In this document: one piece after another, positions 1 through 6,646 of the stretch
Layout of the letters: each line of letters begins with the position of its first letter
How positions within the stretch are numbered: position 1 is the stretch's first letter
NCBI GenBank assembly: GCA_038225555.1
Contig: JBBRRB010000012.1
Location: forward strand, 1 to 64,000
Origin: JANXQZ01 sp038225555
GTDB lineage: Bacteria; Acidobacteriota; Terriglobia; Bryobacterales; Bryobacteraceae
Direction: 5' to 3'
Length of the DNA: 64,000 nucleotides
Made by a program: the position numbers and the translations under genes
Notes under the pieces: model-generated
Told to the model about the DNA's origin: nothing
The model's database searches: none
Seen by the model: only the letters and a program-made list of their open reading frames with translations

Positions 1-472
1 CGGAACAGTCAAGTCGGGTAGCCGCGCACCGAAGCTGTTCGCGATGACGGAGATAGCCAGCGGCAAGAATGCCGGCGATGGATTGCAGTTCCTCTTTCGG
101 TATGCCCAAGACGATTCACCTCGCTGTGGATTGGCACCACAACGAAAGTCCGCTTGGCGGTCGTTCCGCTGTCGAGTGGCTGGTGAAGAGTGCGAATCAC
201 CCTTCGCTGTAAACATACGCAAGGAATTCGAAAAGTGTAAACCGAGACGAACGGAGGTGTTAACCGCGCGGAGGAACTCTCCGGAGAAACGGAGAATTCA
301 GGCAGAGGGGTGCGGCGGGAGCCCCACCGAAGCCTTCACCAGGACTCTCCGCGACCGGAAAGGGAGAACAGGATTGTCGGGAAATGTATGCAGTAATTAG
401 GGATATCTCGCGAGGAAGAACAAGTCAGATGGCGTTAACCAAAAGTGCGCAGGCGTTCGGAGGGGAATGGTT
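1..472. other. Left-edge stretch without a convincing gene
   Basis: No frame in this stretch resembles a known protein. The only recognisable trace is near 85-120, where one frame reads FRYAQDDS. I remember that phrase from spurious translations of dispersed non-coding repeats in Acidobacteria and other soil bacteria, so a degenerate repeat copy is likelier than a gene. The left end could also cut a gene that lies mostly outside the window. Nothing else is supported here. Confidence 0.4.
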
Positions 473-516
473 TGGCTCCCCGAATAGAATTCGAACTCAC
501 AACCTTTTGGTTAACG
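473..516 (-). pseudogene. tRNA-Asn-like 3' half (decayed tRNA or attachment-site scar)
   Basis: Read on the minus strand, this stretch has the order of a tRNA 3' half: GTTAA as in an Asn (GUU) anticodon loop, an AGGTT variable loop, GTGAG plus TTCGAAT as T-stem and T-loop, then GGGGAGCCA as acceptor end with CCA. The 3' T-stem strand (TCTAT) no longer pairs with GTGAG. There is no D-arm, 5' acceptor strand or upper anticodon stem. It is therefore not functional. Such fragments usually mark integration or excision of an element at a tRNA 3' end. Identity as Asn is tentative. Confidence 0.55.
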
Positions 517-523
517 GGTATGT

Positions 524-534
524 GTTTGAAACAT
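524..534 (-). repeat. GTTTCAAACRC motif, copy 1 of 4
   Basis: This is an 11-bp motif with a palindromic 9-bp centre (GTTTSAAAC). Copies lie at about 522-532 (minus), 732-742 (plus), 4808-4818 (plus) and 6469-6479 (minus). All four are confined to the mobile-element region, and the RIT element sits between the second and third. The minus-strand copies lie beside tRNA sequence: one touches the tRNA-like fragment and the other is four bases from the tRNA-Ala CCA end. Whether this is a recombination site or coincidence is unknown. Confidence 0.35.
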
Positions 535-765
535 TGTGCGCTACGCACTGGAGAATGAGAGCTCGACATGGACGGTCGCCGCCAAGGAGCTGACGGCCTA
601 GAGCCCTGGGCGCGGCCAGGCGCAAGTCGTCGTTATACTCGACCTGTTCTGCCCCTACGCAGCCTCTGCCGCTTTGCGGCCCAACCATGGCGTTCTGTCC
701 TGTTAGAGACCGGAGCATTTTGCCCGGGATTGTTTCAAACGCAGTTCATGGATCGCAACCGCGAC

Positions 766-799
766 AACGCCGCTCCGGACCTGAACCCGGGGCGGCGTT
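766..799 (-). terminator. Hairpin downstream of the left DUF3489-like tail
   Basis: A 13-bp stem with one G-U pair (AACGCCGC..., 766-778 against 787-799) and an 8-base loop lies just past the stop codon of the minus-strand DUF3489-like fragment. No strong T-run follows, so it is only a candidate terminator. A comparable hairpin follows the matching fragment on the right side of the RIT element. Confidence 0.45.
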
Positions 800-824
800 T
801 CGGGGAAGCATAAGAATTGGCGGC

Positions 825-935
825 CTACTTCGCGGCGCGGTAAGTGCGCTCTTCAGCGGCGTTCTTGGAAGACTGGATCGTGTGCCCGCCCTTGCTGCCG
901 AGGATGCTCACGAAGCCGCGCACGGTGTGGGCCTT
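825..935 (-). pseudogene. DUF3489-like protein, C-terminal tail only (left copy)
   Basis: The minus strand encodes 36 residues beginning KAHTVRGFVSILGSKGG and ending at a TAG stop. The HTVRG start and the ER-Y end recall the C-terminal part of DUF3489, a short family of unknown function that resembles a DNA-binding helical domain. Everything upstream of the KA codons is replaced by the end of the recombinase-trio element, so the gene is 5'-truncated and dead. A second, independently diverged copy truncated at the same codon lies at 4331-4441. The two tails differ at about 20 of 111 bases; in the first half the changes are synonymous third positions, which suggests both once belonged to functional genes. 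Confidence 0.6.
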
Positions 936-1045
936 ATGCCGATGTCGGCATAAGGCCCATTATGCCGACGTTCGGATTATGCCGACCTGTGTTGGTAACC
1001 CGGTCTGTGGGGCGGAAATCGCTGCGATGGAGTCGGCATAATCAG
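929..1045 (+). repeat. Left inverted repeat of the RIT element
   Basis: This 117-bp arm matches 4221-4337 in inverted orientation apart from the two central bases of the palindrome and a few bases near 1018-1019. It opens with a 30-bp palindrome (929-958: 14-bp arm GGGCCTTATGCCGA, TG, 14-bp arm). It then carries further TTATGCCGA-type units around 959-988 and one inverted unit ending at 1042. These repeated 9-mers look like recombinase binding sites. The arm ends about 55 bp before the ritA start, so it probably also contains or overlaps the element's promoter. Confidence 0.85.
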
Positions 1046-1100
1046 TGACGTTTGACCACATGCTACGGTCTCCTCTTTCAAATCTCGAAGAGGAGTTCTC

Positions 1101-2321
1101 ATGTTGGTCAAACCCATTGAAGCACCGGCCGTATGCCCACGCGATGCCCTTTTGCAGGACTTTGAAGGCGAGCTGCTGCAGCAAGGATACGCACCAAGTA
1201 CCGTTCACAAACAGAAGAGACTGTTTGCCGATCTGAGCGATTGGCTGCAGACTCAGGAGTTAACCGCGGGCGATCTGTCATTCCGACTGGTGGATCGTTT
1301 CTTACGCGACCGCAGATCCGCGGGCTTCGCTAGACACAAGACGCACAGGACCCTGCGTCCGATCCTTGATTATCTCCATCGGCTGAAGCTAGCTCCTCCC
1401 CTTGAGGCGCCTGTGCTCGAAGGCCTTGCAAGCGTAATTCTGGAGCGGTACCGGCGCTTTTTGACCATGGAGCGTTCCTTGATGGCAGCTACGGTCGAGC
1501 GGTATATCGATCGTCTGCGCCCATTTCTGGATAGCAGGAATTCTGCAGATGGCCTTGCCCTGGAGCTTGGTAACCTGAGCCCGGCCGATATCATCTCGTT
1601 TGTGGTGCCGCGGTGTCCTCGCCAAAACAGCGGCACGGCGAAGTTGACAGTCACGGCGCTTCGGTCGTTCCTTGGCTTTTTTCATCTTGAAGGCATCACG
1701 GAAAGATCGCTCGTCTGCGCCGTGCCATCGGTTGCCCGTCGCCGATTGGTGGGTTTGCCCAAGGGGCTTGAGCCCGATCAGGTTCAGCGCCTACTTGCGT
1801 CATGCCATGCAAATACCCCCGTCGGCTGTCGAGACCTTGCCATTCTGACCCTGCTGATCCGGCTGGGACTACGACGCGGCGAGGTCGCAAAGCTCATGTT
1901 GGACGATATCGACTGGCGAGCGGGCACGATCGTAGTGCGCGGCAAAGGAAACTGTATAGAACGCATTCCCTTGCCGCAGGACGTCGGTCTCAGGCTGGTC
2001 GAATACCTGGAACAGGCCCGCCCCGTGAACGCACTGGGCCGGGCCGTATTCGTAAGGTGCGTCGCTCCCCATCACCATCTCACCCCGACTCGCGTGAGCA
2101 CGATCGTGGCGGATGCTGCACGGCGGGCCAATCTCGGACGCGTCCACGCGCATCGCCTGCGCCATACCGCAGCAATACAACTTATACGTGCCGGTGCGTC
2201 ACTACCGGAAATCGGTCAACTCTTGCGTCATCTTCGTACCGAGACAACAGCGATCTATGCCAAGGTCGACCGTAACGGCTTGCGCATGATTGCGCGCCCA
2301 TGGCCGGGAGACGTCCAATGA
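1101..2321 (+). CDS. ritA: Tyrosine recombinase RitA
   Basis: This is a 406-residue phage-integrase-family site-specific recombinase, the first of the trio. It has an N-terminal SAM-like core-binding domain (about residues 15-190) and a C-terminal catalytic domain. Catalytic residues can be read: the first Arg in GLRRGE, HRLRH (351-355, Arg354), His377 in QLLRH, and nucleophile Tyr386 in TTAIY. The ATG at 1101 is preceded by a strong AAGAGGAG ribosome site. Its stop overlaps the ritB start (ATGA at 2318-2321), so translation is coupled. In RIT elements the three recombinases are thought to act together on the element ends; division of labour is not established. Confidence 0.88.
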   Translation: MLVKPIEAPAVCPRDALLQDFEGELLQQGYAPSTVHKQKRLFADLSDWLQTQELTAGDLSFRLVDRFLRDRRSAGFARHKTHRTLRPILDYLHRLKLAPPLEAPVLEGLASVILERYRRFLTMERSLMAATVERYIDRLRPFLDSRNSADGLALELGNLSPADIISFVVPRCPRQNSGTAKLTVTALRSFLGFFHLEGITERSLVCAVPSVARRRLVGLPKGLEPDQVQRLLASCHANTPVGCRDLAILTLLIRLGLRRGEVAKLMLDDIDWRAGTIVVRGKGNCIERIPLPQDVGLRLVEYLEQARPVNALGRAVFVRCVAPHHHLTPTRVSTIVADAARRANLGRVHAHRLRHTAAIQLIRAGASLPEIGQLLRHLRTETTAIYAKVDRNGLRMIARPWPGDVQ

Positions 2322-3238
2322 GCGCCCTTCGCCAAGCTCTCACAGACTATCTGGCCATGCGTCGCTGCCTTGGTTACAAGCTTGACAAAACAGAGAGACT
2401 TCTCGGTCAGTTCGTTTCCTTCGCCGAAGATCGCGGCGAAAAATGTCTGACAACCGAAACGGCGCTGGCCTGGGCAACTCTCCCCGCAGGTGCCGACGCA
2501 AGCTGGACTTCCAGGCGACTTGCCGAAGTTCGTATCTTCGCCCGACACCTCCATGGGATCGACCCTGCCACCCAGGTGCCGTCAATGGGTATCCTGCCAG
2601 GTCGAGCGCGCAGAGCAACACCGTACCTCTACTCGCCACACGAAATCTCGAACTTGATGTCGGCGACAGCGATCCTGCGCGGGTCCCACTTGCAGGCAAC
2701 GTATCGGACACTGATTGGCGTGCTGGCGGCAACCGGAATGCGTGTCGGAGAGGCGATCGGCCTCGACAGCGATGACTTCGACGCGATCAATGGCCTGCTC
2801 ACGATCCGCAACGGCAAATTCGGCAAGTCCCGCGAATTGCCGTTGCACCCAACCGTGGTCACGGCCCTGCAGGACTACTTGCGCCGCGATGATCGTCCCC
2901 ATCAGGCGAGCACGTCGGCGCTGCTGTCGTGTTCGGCAGGCAGGCGACTGCGCTACAAGAACGTGCAGCCGACATTCCAGAAACTGCTACACCACTGCAG
3001 TATCTCACCACGTTCGGCGGCATGCAGGCCAAGGATCCATGATCTCCGGCATGGCTTCGCCGTCAACACCATCATTGATGGCTACAAGGCAGGCGAACCC
3101 GGGAACCGCATGGCGATCTTGTCAACCTATCTTGGTCATGTCGACCCTGCCAATACCTATTGGTATCTGTCGGCCGCACCGGAATTGCTGGGGCTGGCCG
3201 GCGATCGGCTTGAGCGCCACCTTGGAGGTGATGCATGA
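2318..3238 (+). CDS. ritB: Tyrosine recombinase RitB
   Basis: This 306-residue protein is the middle recombinase of the trio. The ATG at 2318 overlaps the ritA stop; an upstream in-frame ATG at 2300 lies inside ritA and is less likely. The catalytic domain shows GMRVGE (first Arg), HDLRHG (His-x-x-Arg), LGH and a terminal NTYWYLSA, where the second Tyr (about 283) is the probable nucleophile. The unusual YWYLS ending is typical of RitB-like proteins rather than of XerC/XerD. It is coupled to ritC by an ATGA overlap at 3235-3238. Confidence 0.88.
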   Translation: MSALRQALTDYLAMRRCLGYKLDKTERLLGQFVSFAEDRGEKCLTTETALAWATLPAGADASWTSRRLAEVRIFARHLHGIDPATQVPSMGILPGRARRATPYLYSPHEISNLMSATAILRGSHLQATYRTLIGVLAATGMRVGEAIGLDSDDFDAINGLLTIRNGKFGKSRELPLHPTVVTALQDYLRRDDRPHQASTSALLSCSAGRRLRYKNVQPTFQKLLHHCSISPRSAACRPRIHDLRHGFAVNTIIDGYKAGEPGNRMAILSTYLGHVDPANTYWYLSAAPELLGLAGDRLERHLGGDA

Positions 3239-4224
3239 CCGCACTTGCCACGACTTTGCAGGCGTTCTTCACTGACCGCCTCGTCCGTCAGCGTCAGGTC
3301 AGCCCGAACACTCTCTGTGCATATCGGGATACCCTGCGGCTATTGCTGGTCTTCGCATCAGACAGGAAAGGCAATGCCCCAAGCAAGCTGGATATCGACG
3401 ATCTGGACGCTTCGCTGGTCGGGGCCTTCCTCAACGACTTGGAACAGCAGAGAAAGAACAGCGTGCGCACCCGCAATGCGCGGCTTGCTGCCATCCGTTC
3501 CCTGTTTCGATACGCGGCGCTTCGGCATCCAGAGCATGCTTCTGTCATCGAGCGCGTTCTTGCCATTCCACCAAAGCGCTTCGATCGACGGCTCGTGACC
3601 TTCCTGACCGAGGCGGAAATCAACGCCTTGCTCGCCGCGCCCGATCGGTCGAACTGGACCGGGCGGCGCGACACCGCACTGTTCAGCCTCGCTGTCCAGA
3701 CCGGTCTTCGAGCGTCTGAACTGACAGGTCTGTGCTGCGCCGATGTCCATCTCGGATCCGGTGCGCATGTGAGTTGCAACGGGAAGGGACGAAAGCAACG
3801 GATCACGCCGCTCACCTCGGGCACAGTCGCCGTTTTGCGTTCCTGGCTGACCGAGCGGGCCGGTCAGCCAGAAGCCCCGCTGTTCACCACACAAACTGGA
3901 AGAGGACTCAGCCGGGACGCTCTCGAGCACAGGCTTGCCAAATACGTCGGGAAAGCCACCGACGTTTGTCCGTCGCTGGCACAAAAATCGGTGACCATGC
4001 ATGTATTGCGGCATTCAGCCGCCATGCGATTGCTGCGCGCCGGCATCGACACCTCTGTGATCGCACTCTGGCTCGGTCACGAACAGATCGAGACGACCCA
4101 AATCTACCTACACGCGGATCTGGAGATCAAGGAACGCGCTCTGGACAAGACAGCTCCGATAGAGACAAAACCCGGCCGTTTCCGACCGACCGACAAACTG
4201 CTCGCCTTCCTGGAAGCTCTCTGA
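3235..4224 (+). CDS. ritC: Tyrosine recombinase RitC
   Basis: This 329-residue recombinase, last of the trio, is closest in style to XerC/XerD. The N-terminal core-binding domain includes SPNTLCAYRDTLRLLL. The catalytic domain has GLRASE (first Arg), HVLRHS, WLGH and Tyr291 in TTQIYLH. The ATG at 3235 overlaps the ritB stop. The TGA stop (4222-4224) falls inside the right inverted repeat, so the element is packed end to end with no spare sequence. No frameshift or missing catalytic residue was seen. Confidence 0.88.
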   Translation: MTALATTLQAFFTDRLVRQRQVSPNTLCAYRDTLRLLLVFASDRKGNAPSKLDIDDLDASLVGAFLNDLEQQRKNSVRTRNARLAAIRSLFRYAALRHPEHASVIERVLAIPPKRFDRRLVTFLTEAEINALLAAPDRSNWTGRRDTALFSLAVQTGLRASELTGLCCADVHLGSGAHVSCNGKGRKQRITPLTSGTVAVLRSWLTERAGQPEAPLFTTQTGRGLSRDALEHRLAKYVGKATDVCPSLAQKSVTMHVLRHSAAMRLLRAGIDTSVIALWLGHEQIETTQIYLHADLEIKERALDKTAPIETKPGRFRPTDKLLAFLEAL

Positions 4225-4337
4225 TTATGCCGACTCCATCGCAGCGATCACCGCCCCACAGACCGGGTTACCAACACAGGTCGGCATAATCCGAACGTCG
4301 GCATAATGGGCCTTATGCCGATGTCGGCATAAGGCCC
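4221..4337 (-). repeat. Right inverted repeat of the RIT element
   Basis: This is the inverted counterpart of 929-1045, 117 bp long. It begins within the ritC stop codon and ends with the 30-bp palindrome 4308-4337. On the plus strand the central dinucleotide of that palindrome is TG, exactly as at the left end, so the outer 30 bp form a direct repeat while the other 87 bp are inverted. Repeated TTATGCCGA units are present as on the left. Confidence 0.85.
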
Positions 4338-4441
4338 ACACGGTCCGGGGCTTTGTCAGCATCCTCGGCAGCAAGGGCGGGCACACGATCGAGTCTTTAA
4401 AGAACGCTGCTGGCGAGCGCAGCTACAAGATTTCGAAGTAG
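4331..4441 (+). pseudogene. DUF3489-like protein, C-terminal tail only (right copy)
   Basis: The plus strand encodes 36 residues starting KAHTVRGFVSILGSKGG and ending ERSYKISK before TAG. It mirrors the left copy at 825-935 and is truncated at the same codon by the other end of the RIT element. The first 17 residues are identical between copies and differ only at synonymous third bases, while the last third diverges. The fragment has no start and cannot be a gene now. It could be the remains of the target gene or a tail carried with the element. Confidence 0.6.
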
Positions 4442-4465
4442 GCGCAACCGCAGCTCCAACGAACG

Positions 4466-4500
4466 ACGCCGCCCTGGGCTCCCGAGCCGGACGGCGTTTC
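4466..4500 (+). terminator. Hairpin downstream of the right DUF3489-like tail
   Basis: Nested stems (ACGCCG 4466-4471 with CGGCGT 4492-4497, and GGCT with AGCC inside) are followed by a short TTTC. This is a plausible intrinsic terminator for a plus-strand gene ending at 4441. It mirrors the hairpin on the left flank, so gene tail plus hairpin are duplicated on both sides. Confidence 0.5.
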
Positions 4501-4958
4501 TGCTGGTGTGGGGCAAAATACTCTCAAAACGCGCGCCGCGGCTAATGGCTTAAACATCTGCGTGCCATCATCATATTTGCATGGGGCGGAAATGGGCCAA
4601 GGCTTCATCTGGACGCCGTGGTCGAGAGTAACGGCGGACAGGCGACATCAACCAGCTTAGGAGCGCGAAAGGACCCCGTAGCGGTGAATGCGTATTTCTG
4701 ACAGTAGCTCGCGAGCAAGTAAGTGACGCGACGGGTCCGTCACGTCACTGGAACGCGGAGTCTTTGGGCTACCTGAGGCTTCCACGCAGCTTCACCAACT
4801 GCTTCGTGTTTCAAACGCTGGATTGGGAGATTGATTGGAGGTGTGCTACTGGCGTTGCATGCGCTTGGACGTATTCGTGCCGCCGTTCCGAACCCGCGAG
4901 CCCGGTGTCCGCTCTGCTTCAGATCGTGTCGCCTTGCTTGATGATTCGCGCCACGTAC
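4501..4958. other. Non-coding or decayed stretch
   Basis: No convincing open frame lies here. The stretch contains one GTTTCAAACGC motif copy (4808-4818). Because the terminase remnant ends at 4959 on the minus strand, the part next to it may be the decayed continuation of prophage genes, but I could not recognise any protein in the six frames. Confidence 0.4.
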
Positions 4959-5132
4959 TCAAGTCGCCAAGCCGATCCCCGGCGGGTCCGCGGCGCCCGT
5001 CGATTTAATGCGCAGCGATTCCGCGCAAAGTGCCGCCCTCTTCGGGTGCGGCTCCCGTGTGTTCAGCGCCCGCTTCCCCGGGTTGCCGCGCACGATTTTC
5101 ACATGCGGAGGAACTGGTTTTTTGCTTCTCAT
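4959..5132 (-). pseudogene. Phage terminase small subunit (P27 family), N-terminal remnant
   Basis: Starting at the ATG at 5132 the minus strand reads MRSKKPVPPHVKIV then RGNPGKRALN and EP-P. This is the conserved beginning of P27-family terminase small subunits, the DNA-recognition component of phage packaging. After about 30 residues the similarity fades, and the frame stops at 57 residues against roughly 150 in intact proteins. The HNH endonuclease remnant lies just upstream on the same strand, the usual gene order at a phage packaging module. No large terminase subunit follows, so this is a prophage scrap. Confidence 0.6.
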
Positions 5133-5313
5133 ACGTCCATTTTGCGGTAAAAAAACCCTCCTGCACTCGAATAGCCACTTAGACGTAAGTCGTTGAAACT
5201 GCAAAGTGCGCTACATAGCCCCCCCTATACCAATTTCGCGGTCGCGCAAAAGTTCCCGCGCGTGCGGTTTTTTGCGCTTCTCGCTAGAGATAGATTGCTC
5301 CCTACCGGTACCT

Positions 5314-5962
5314 TCACGGGAGCGCCGCCCTCGCGTCTTCGGCCTCGCGGATCAGGAGCGCTACCTTCCTTTTCATTCTCAGCCGGAGGCCTTCAGTGAG
5401 TTGCGGGTGGACGCCCTTAGAGGAATTGCAAGTCAGGTGCGCCAGCTGGACGTTGCCAAGGCTATGCGCGCCGCCAAGACTGCTGGGAAGAACGTGATCT
5501 GCAGTAGAAGCCAGGCGATTGGGCGGCAGGACGCTTCGATCGACAGGCAGTTCGCAGATATGGCACTTCCCGTTCGACTGCTCGTATACGTCTGCGAAGT
5601 GAAGCGGGATGTCTGACATCGTCCCGCCGGCCCGACGTGTCTTGGCGGCGCGCTTGCATGCCCTGGTAGAGCAGCGAGTTGAGCAGAATGCGTTCCGTTT
5701 GGTTAGATAGCCCGCTACGAAGGCTCGGGCCGCACTCGCCGCAGCGACGTTCTATCTCGGTGCTTAGGCTTGCATGGAAAGCTTTGTTGCGTCGTCTGCC
5801 CTGCTCCAGGTGGCACTCTCGCGCACCGCATAGCACTCTTCCGCGCCTGCCCCGCGATCGGACACCGCATATCTCGCATCTGCTGCAGTGCCAGTGAACC
5901 CAGTCGTTCGCCCGCAGCGGGCAACGGGGTTGCCGCCGTCCTCCGGAGCAGCCAGATCGCCT
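5314..5962 (-). pseudogene. Phage-type HNH endonuclease, frameshifted
   Basis: The 3' part (5619 down to 5314) encodes CHICELPV, then ADHVLPSSLGG, NVQLAH and CNSSKG, a clear HNH nuclease domain with zinc-binding cysteines. The sequence upstream is cysteine-rich in another frame (CSRCEICG, LCGARECH, RRCGECG). The frames join at 5726-5731: removing one base from the CCC run gives CGECGRAFVAGYL then AFCSTRC, completing a second zinc finger. One extra base therefore disrupts a protein of about 200 residues with two Cys-rich knuckles plus HNH. A stop at 5963-5965 closes the upstream frame and no clear start is visible. It could be a real pseudogene or a single-base sequence error. HNH proteins next to small terminases assist phage packaging. 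Confidence 0.65.
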
Positions 5963-6483
5963 TCAAGTGACTCTTCCGCCCGTAGGCGGGCTTCACATAT
6001 CCGCCCCCGATGAGCGGCCTTGCGGCCTCCAAGGACCGAAAGCCCAGCGAGGCGCCGTCGGAAGCATATAAGGGGATCTGTTAGTTATTTAAAGACAAGT
6101 GGAGTGTTGGAAAGGAAGGGAAAGGTTTCTTGAGAGTCCCGTCTCTCGGGCGTGGCAGGAGCGCACAATCTCAGGAATGTCAGGAACGGAAATCAGTCGT
6201 CGAGAGTGAAGTGAATCGGCTTAGGACGGGCGGCGGGCGCACTGGGCAACGTCCTTATACGGGAAACAAAATGTTGTCGTCTCCAGCAAACAACAAGCCT
6301 AAAGAGCGGTGCCCACGGTGCCCATTCTCCAGATCACATTGAGGGCAAAGGCTTGGTTATGGGCAGCGTCGAATCTGACACGGTGCCCAAGGCTGTCCAC
6401 GGCTAAATTGGGGTTTGGACTCCAGTTGGACTCCGGCAGTTAGATCTTTGGCGGGCGGGGAGCTGTAAGTGTTTGAAACGTTT
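5963..6483. other. Spacer between HNH remnant and tRNA-Ala
   Basis: No protein is recognised. A short minus-strand frame (about 6447-6310) reads smoothly for some 45 residues but resembles nothing I know. The stretch carries one GTTTCAAACAC motif on the minus strand (6469-6479), immediately downstream of the tRNA-Ala 3' end. It would be the natural location of an attachment junction if the phage-like region entered at the tRNA. Confidence 0.35.
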
Positions 6484-6559
6484 TGGTGGACCTGGTGAGA
6501 TTCGAACTCACGACCTCTTCCATGCCATGGAAGCGCGCTCCCAACTGCGCCACAGGCCC
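6484..6559 (-). tRNA. tRNA-Ala (anticodon GGC)
   Basis: The minus strand folds into a complete 76-nt cloverleaf. The acceptor GGGCCTG pairs with CAGGTCC (one G-U), the anticodon stem is CTTCC/GGAAG with loop ATGGCAT giving GGC, the T-arm is GTGAG-TTCGAAT-CTCAC, and ACCA is encoded at the end. The 3' end points left toward the phage and RIT remnants, so the graveyard lies downstream of the tRNA, the usual side for tRNA-targeting elements. Confidence 0.95.
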
Positions 6560-6646
6560 ATATTTTCAAACATTAGCTATTGGGCAAACGTGTTTGACTC
6601 TCTTGTGCCACAAGGGGAACTCTTGACACAACAGAAGTTTACCACA

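Larger units (their letters stand above)
929..4337 (+). mobile_element. RIT-type element (recombinases in trio) with inverted-repeat ends
   Basis: Three overlapping tyrosine recombinase genes (ritA, ritB, ritC) fill the space between 117-bp inverted repeats at 929-1045 and 4221-4337. This is the layout known for RIT elements: three co-oriented, translationally coupled recombinases and no other cargo. The outermost 30 bp at each end form a palindrome with 14-bp arms and a central TG (943-944 and 4322-4323). The TG has the same orientation at both ends although the rest of the repeats is inverted. If the crossover is in that centre, the mobile unit is about 3.38 kb. All three reading frames are intact with catalytic residues present, so the element may be active or recently active. 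Confidence 0.85.

Noticed and set aside
44..400. 118-residue plus-strand frame at the left edge
   Set aside because: Its FRYAQDDS phrase is typical of spurious translations of dispersed repeats; no ribosome site and no protein character otherwise.
929..4337. Recombinase trio considered as an integron or an XerCD-type module
   Set aside because: Three coupled recombinases between matching inverted repeats and no cassettes or dif-like context fit a RIT element better.
6357..6569. 70-residue minus-strand frame covering tRNA-Ala
   Set aside because: It is a translation of the tRNA itself plus flanking sequence.
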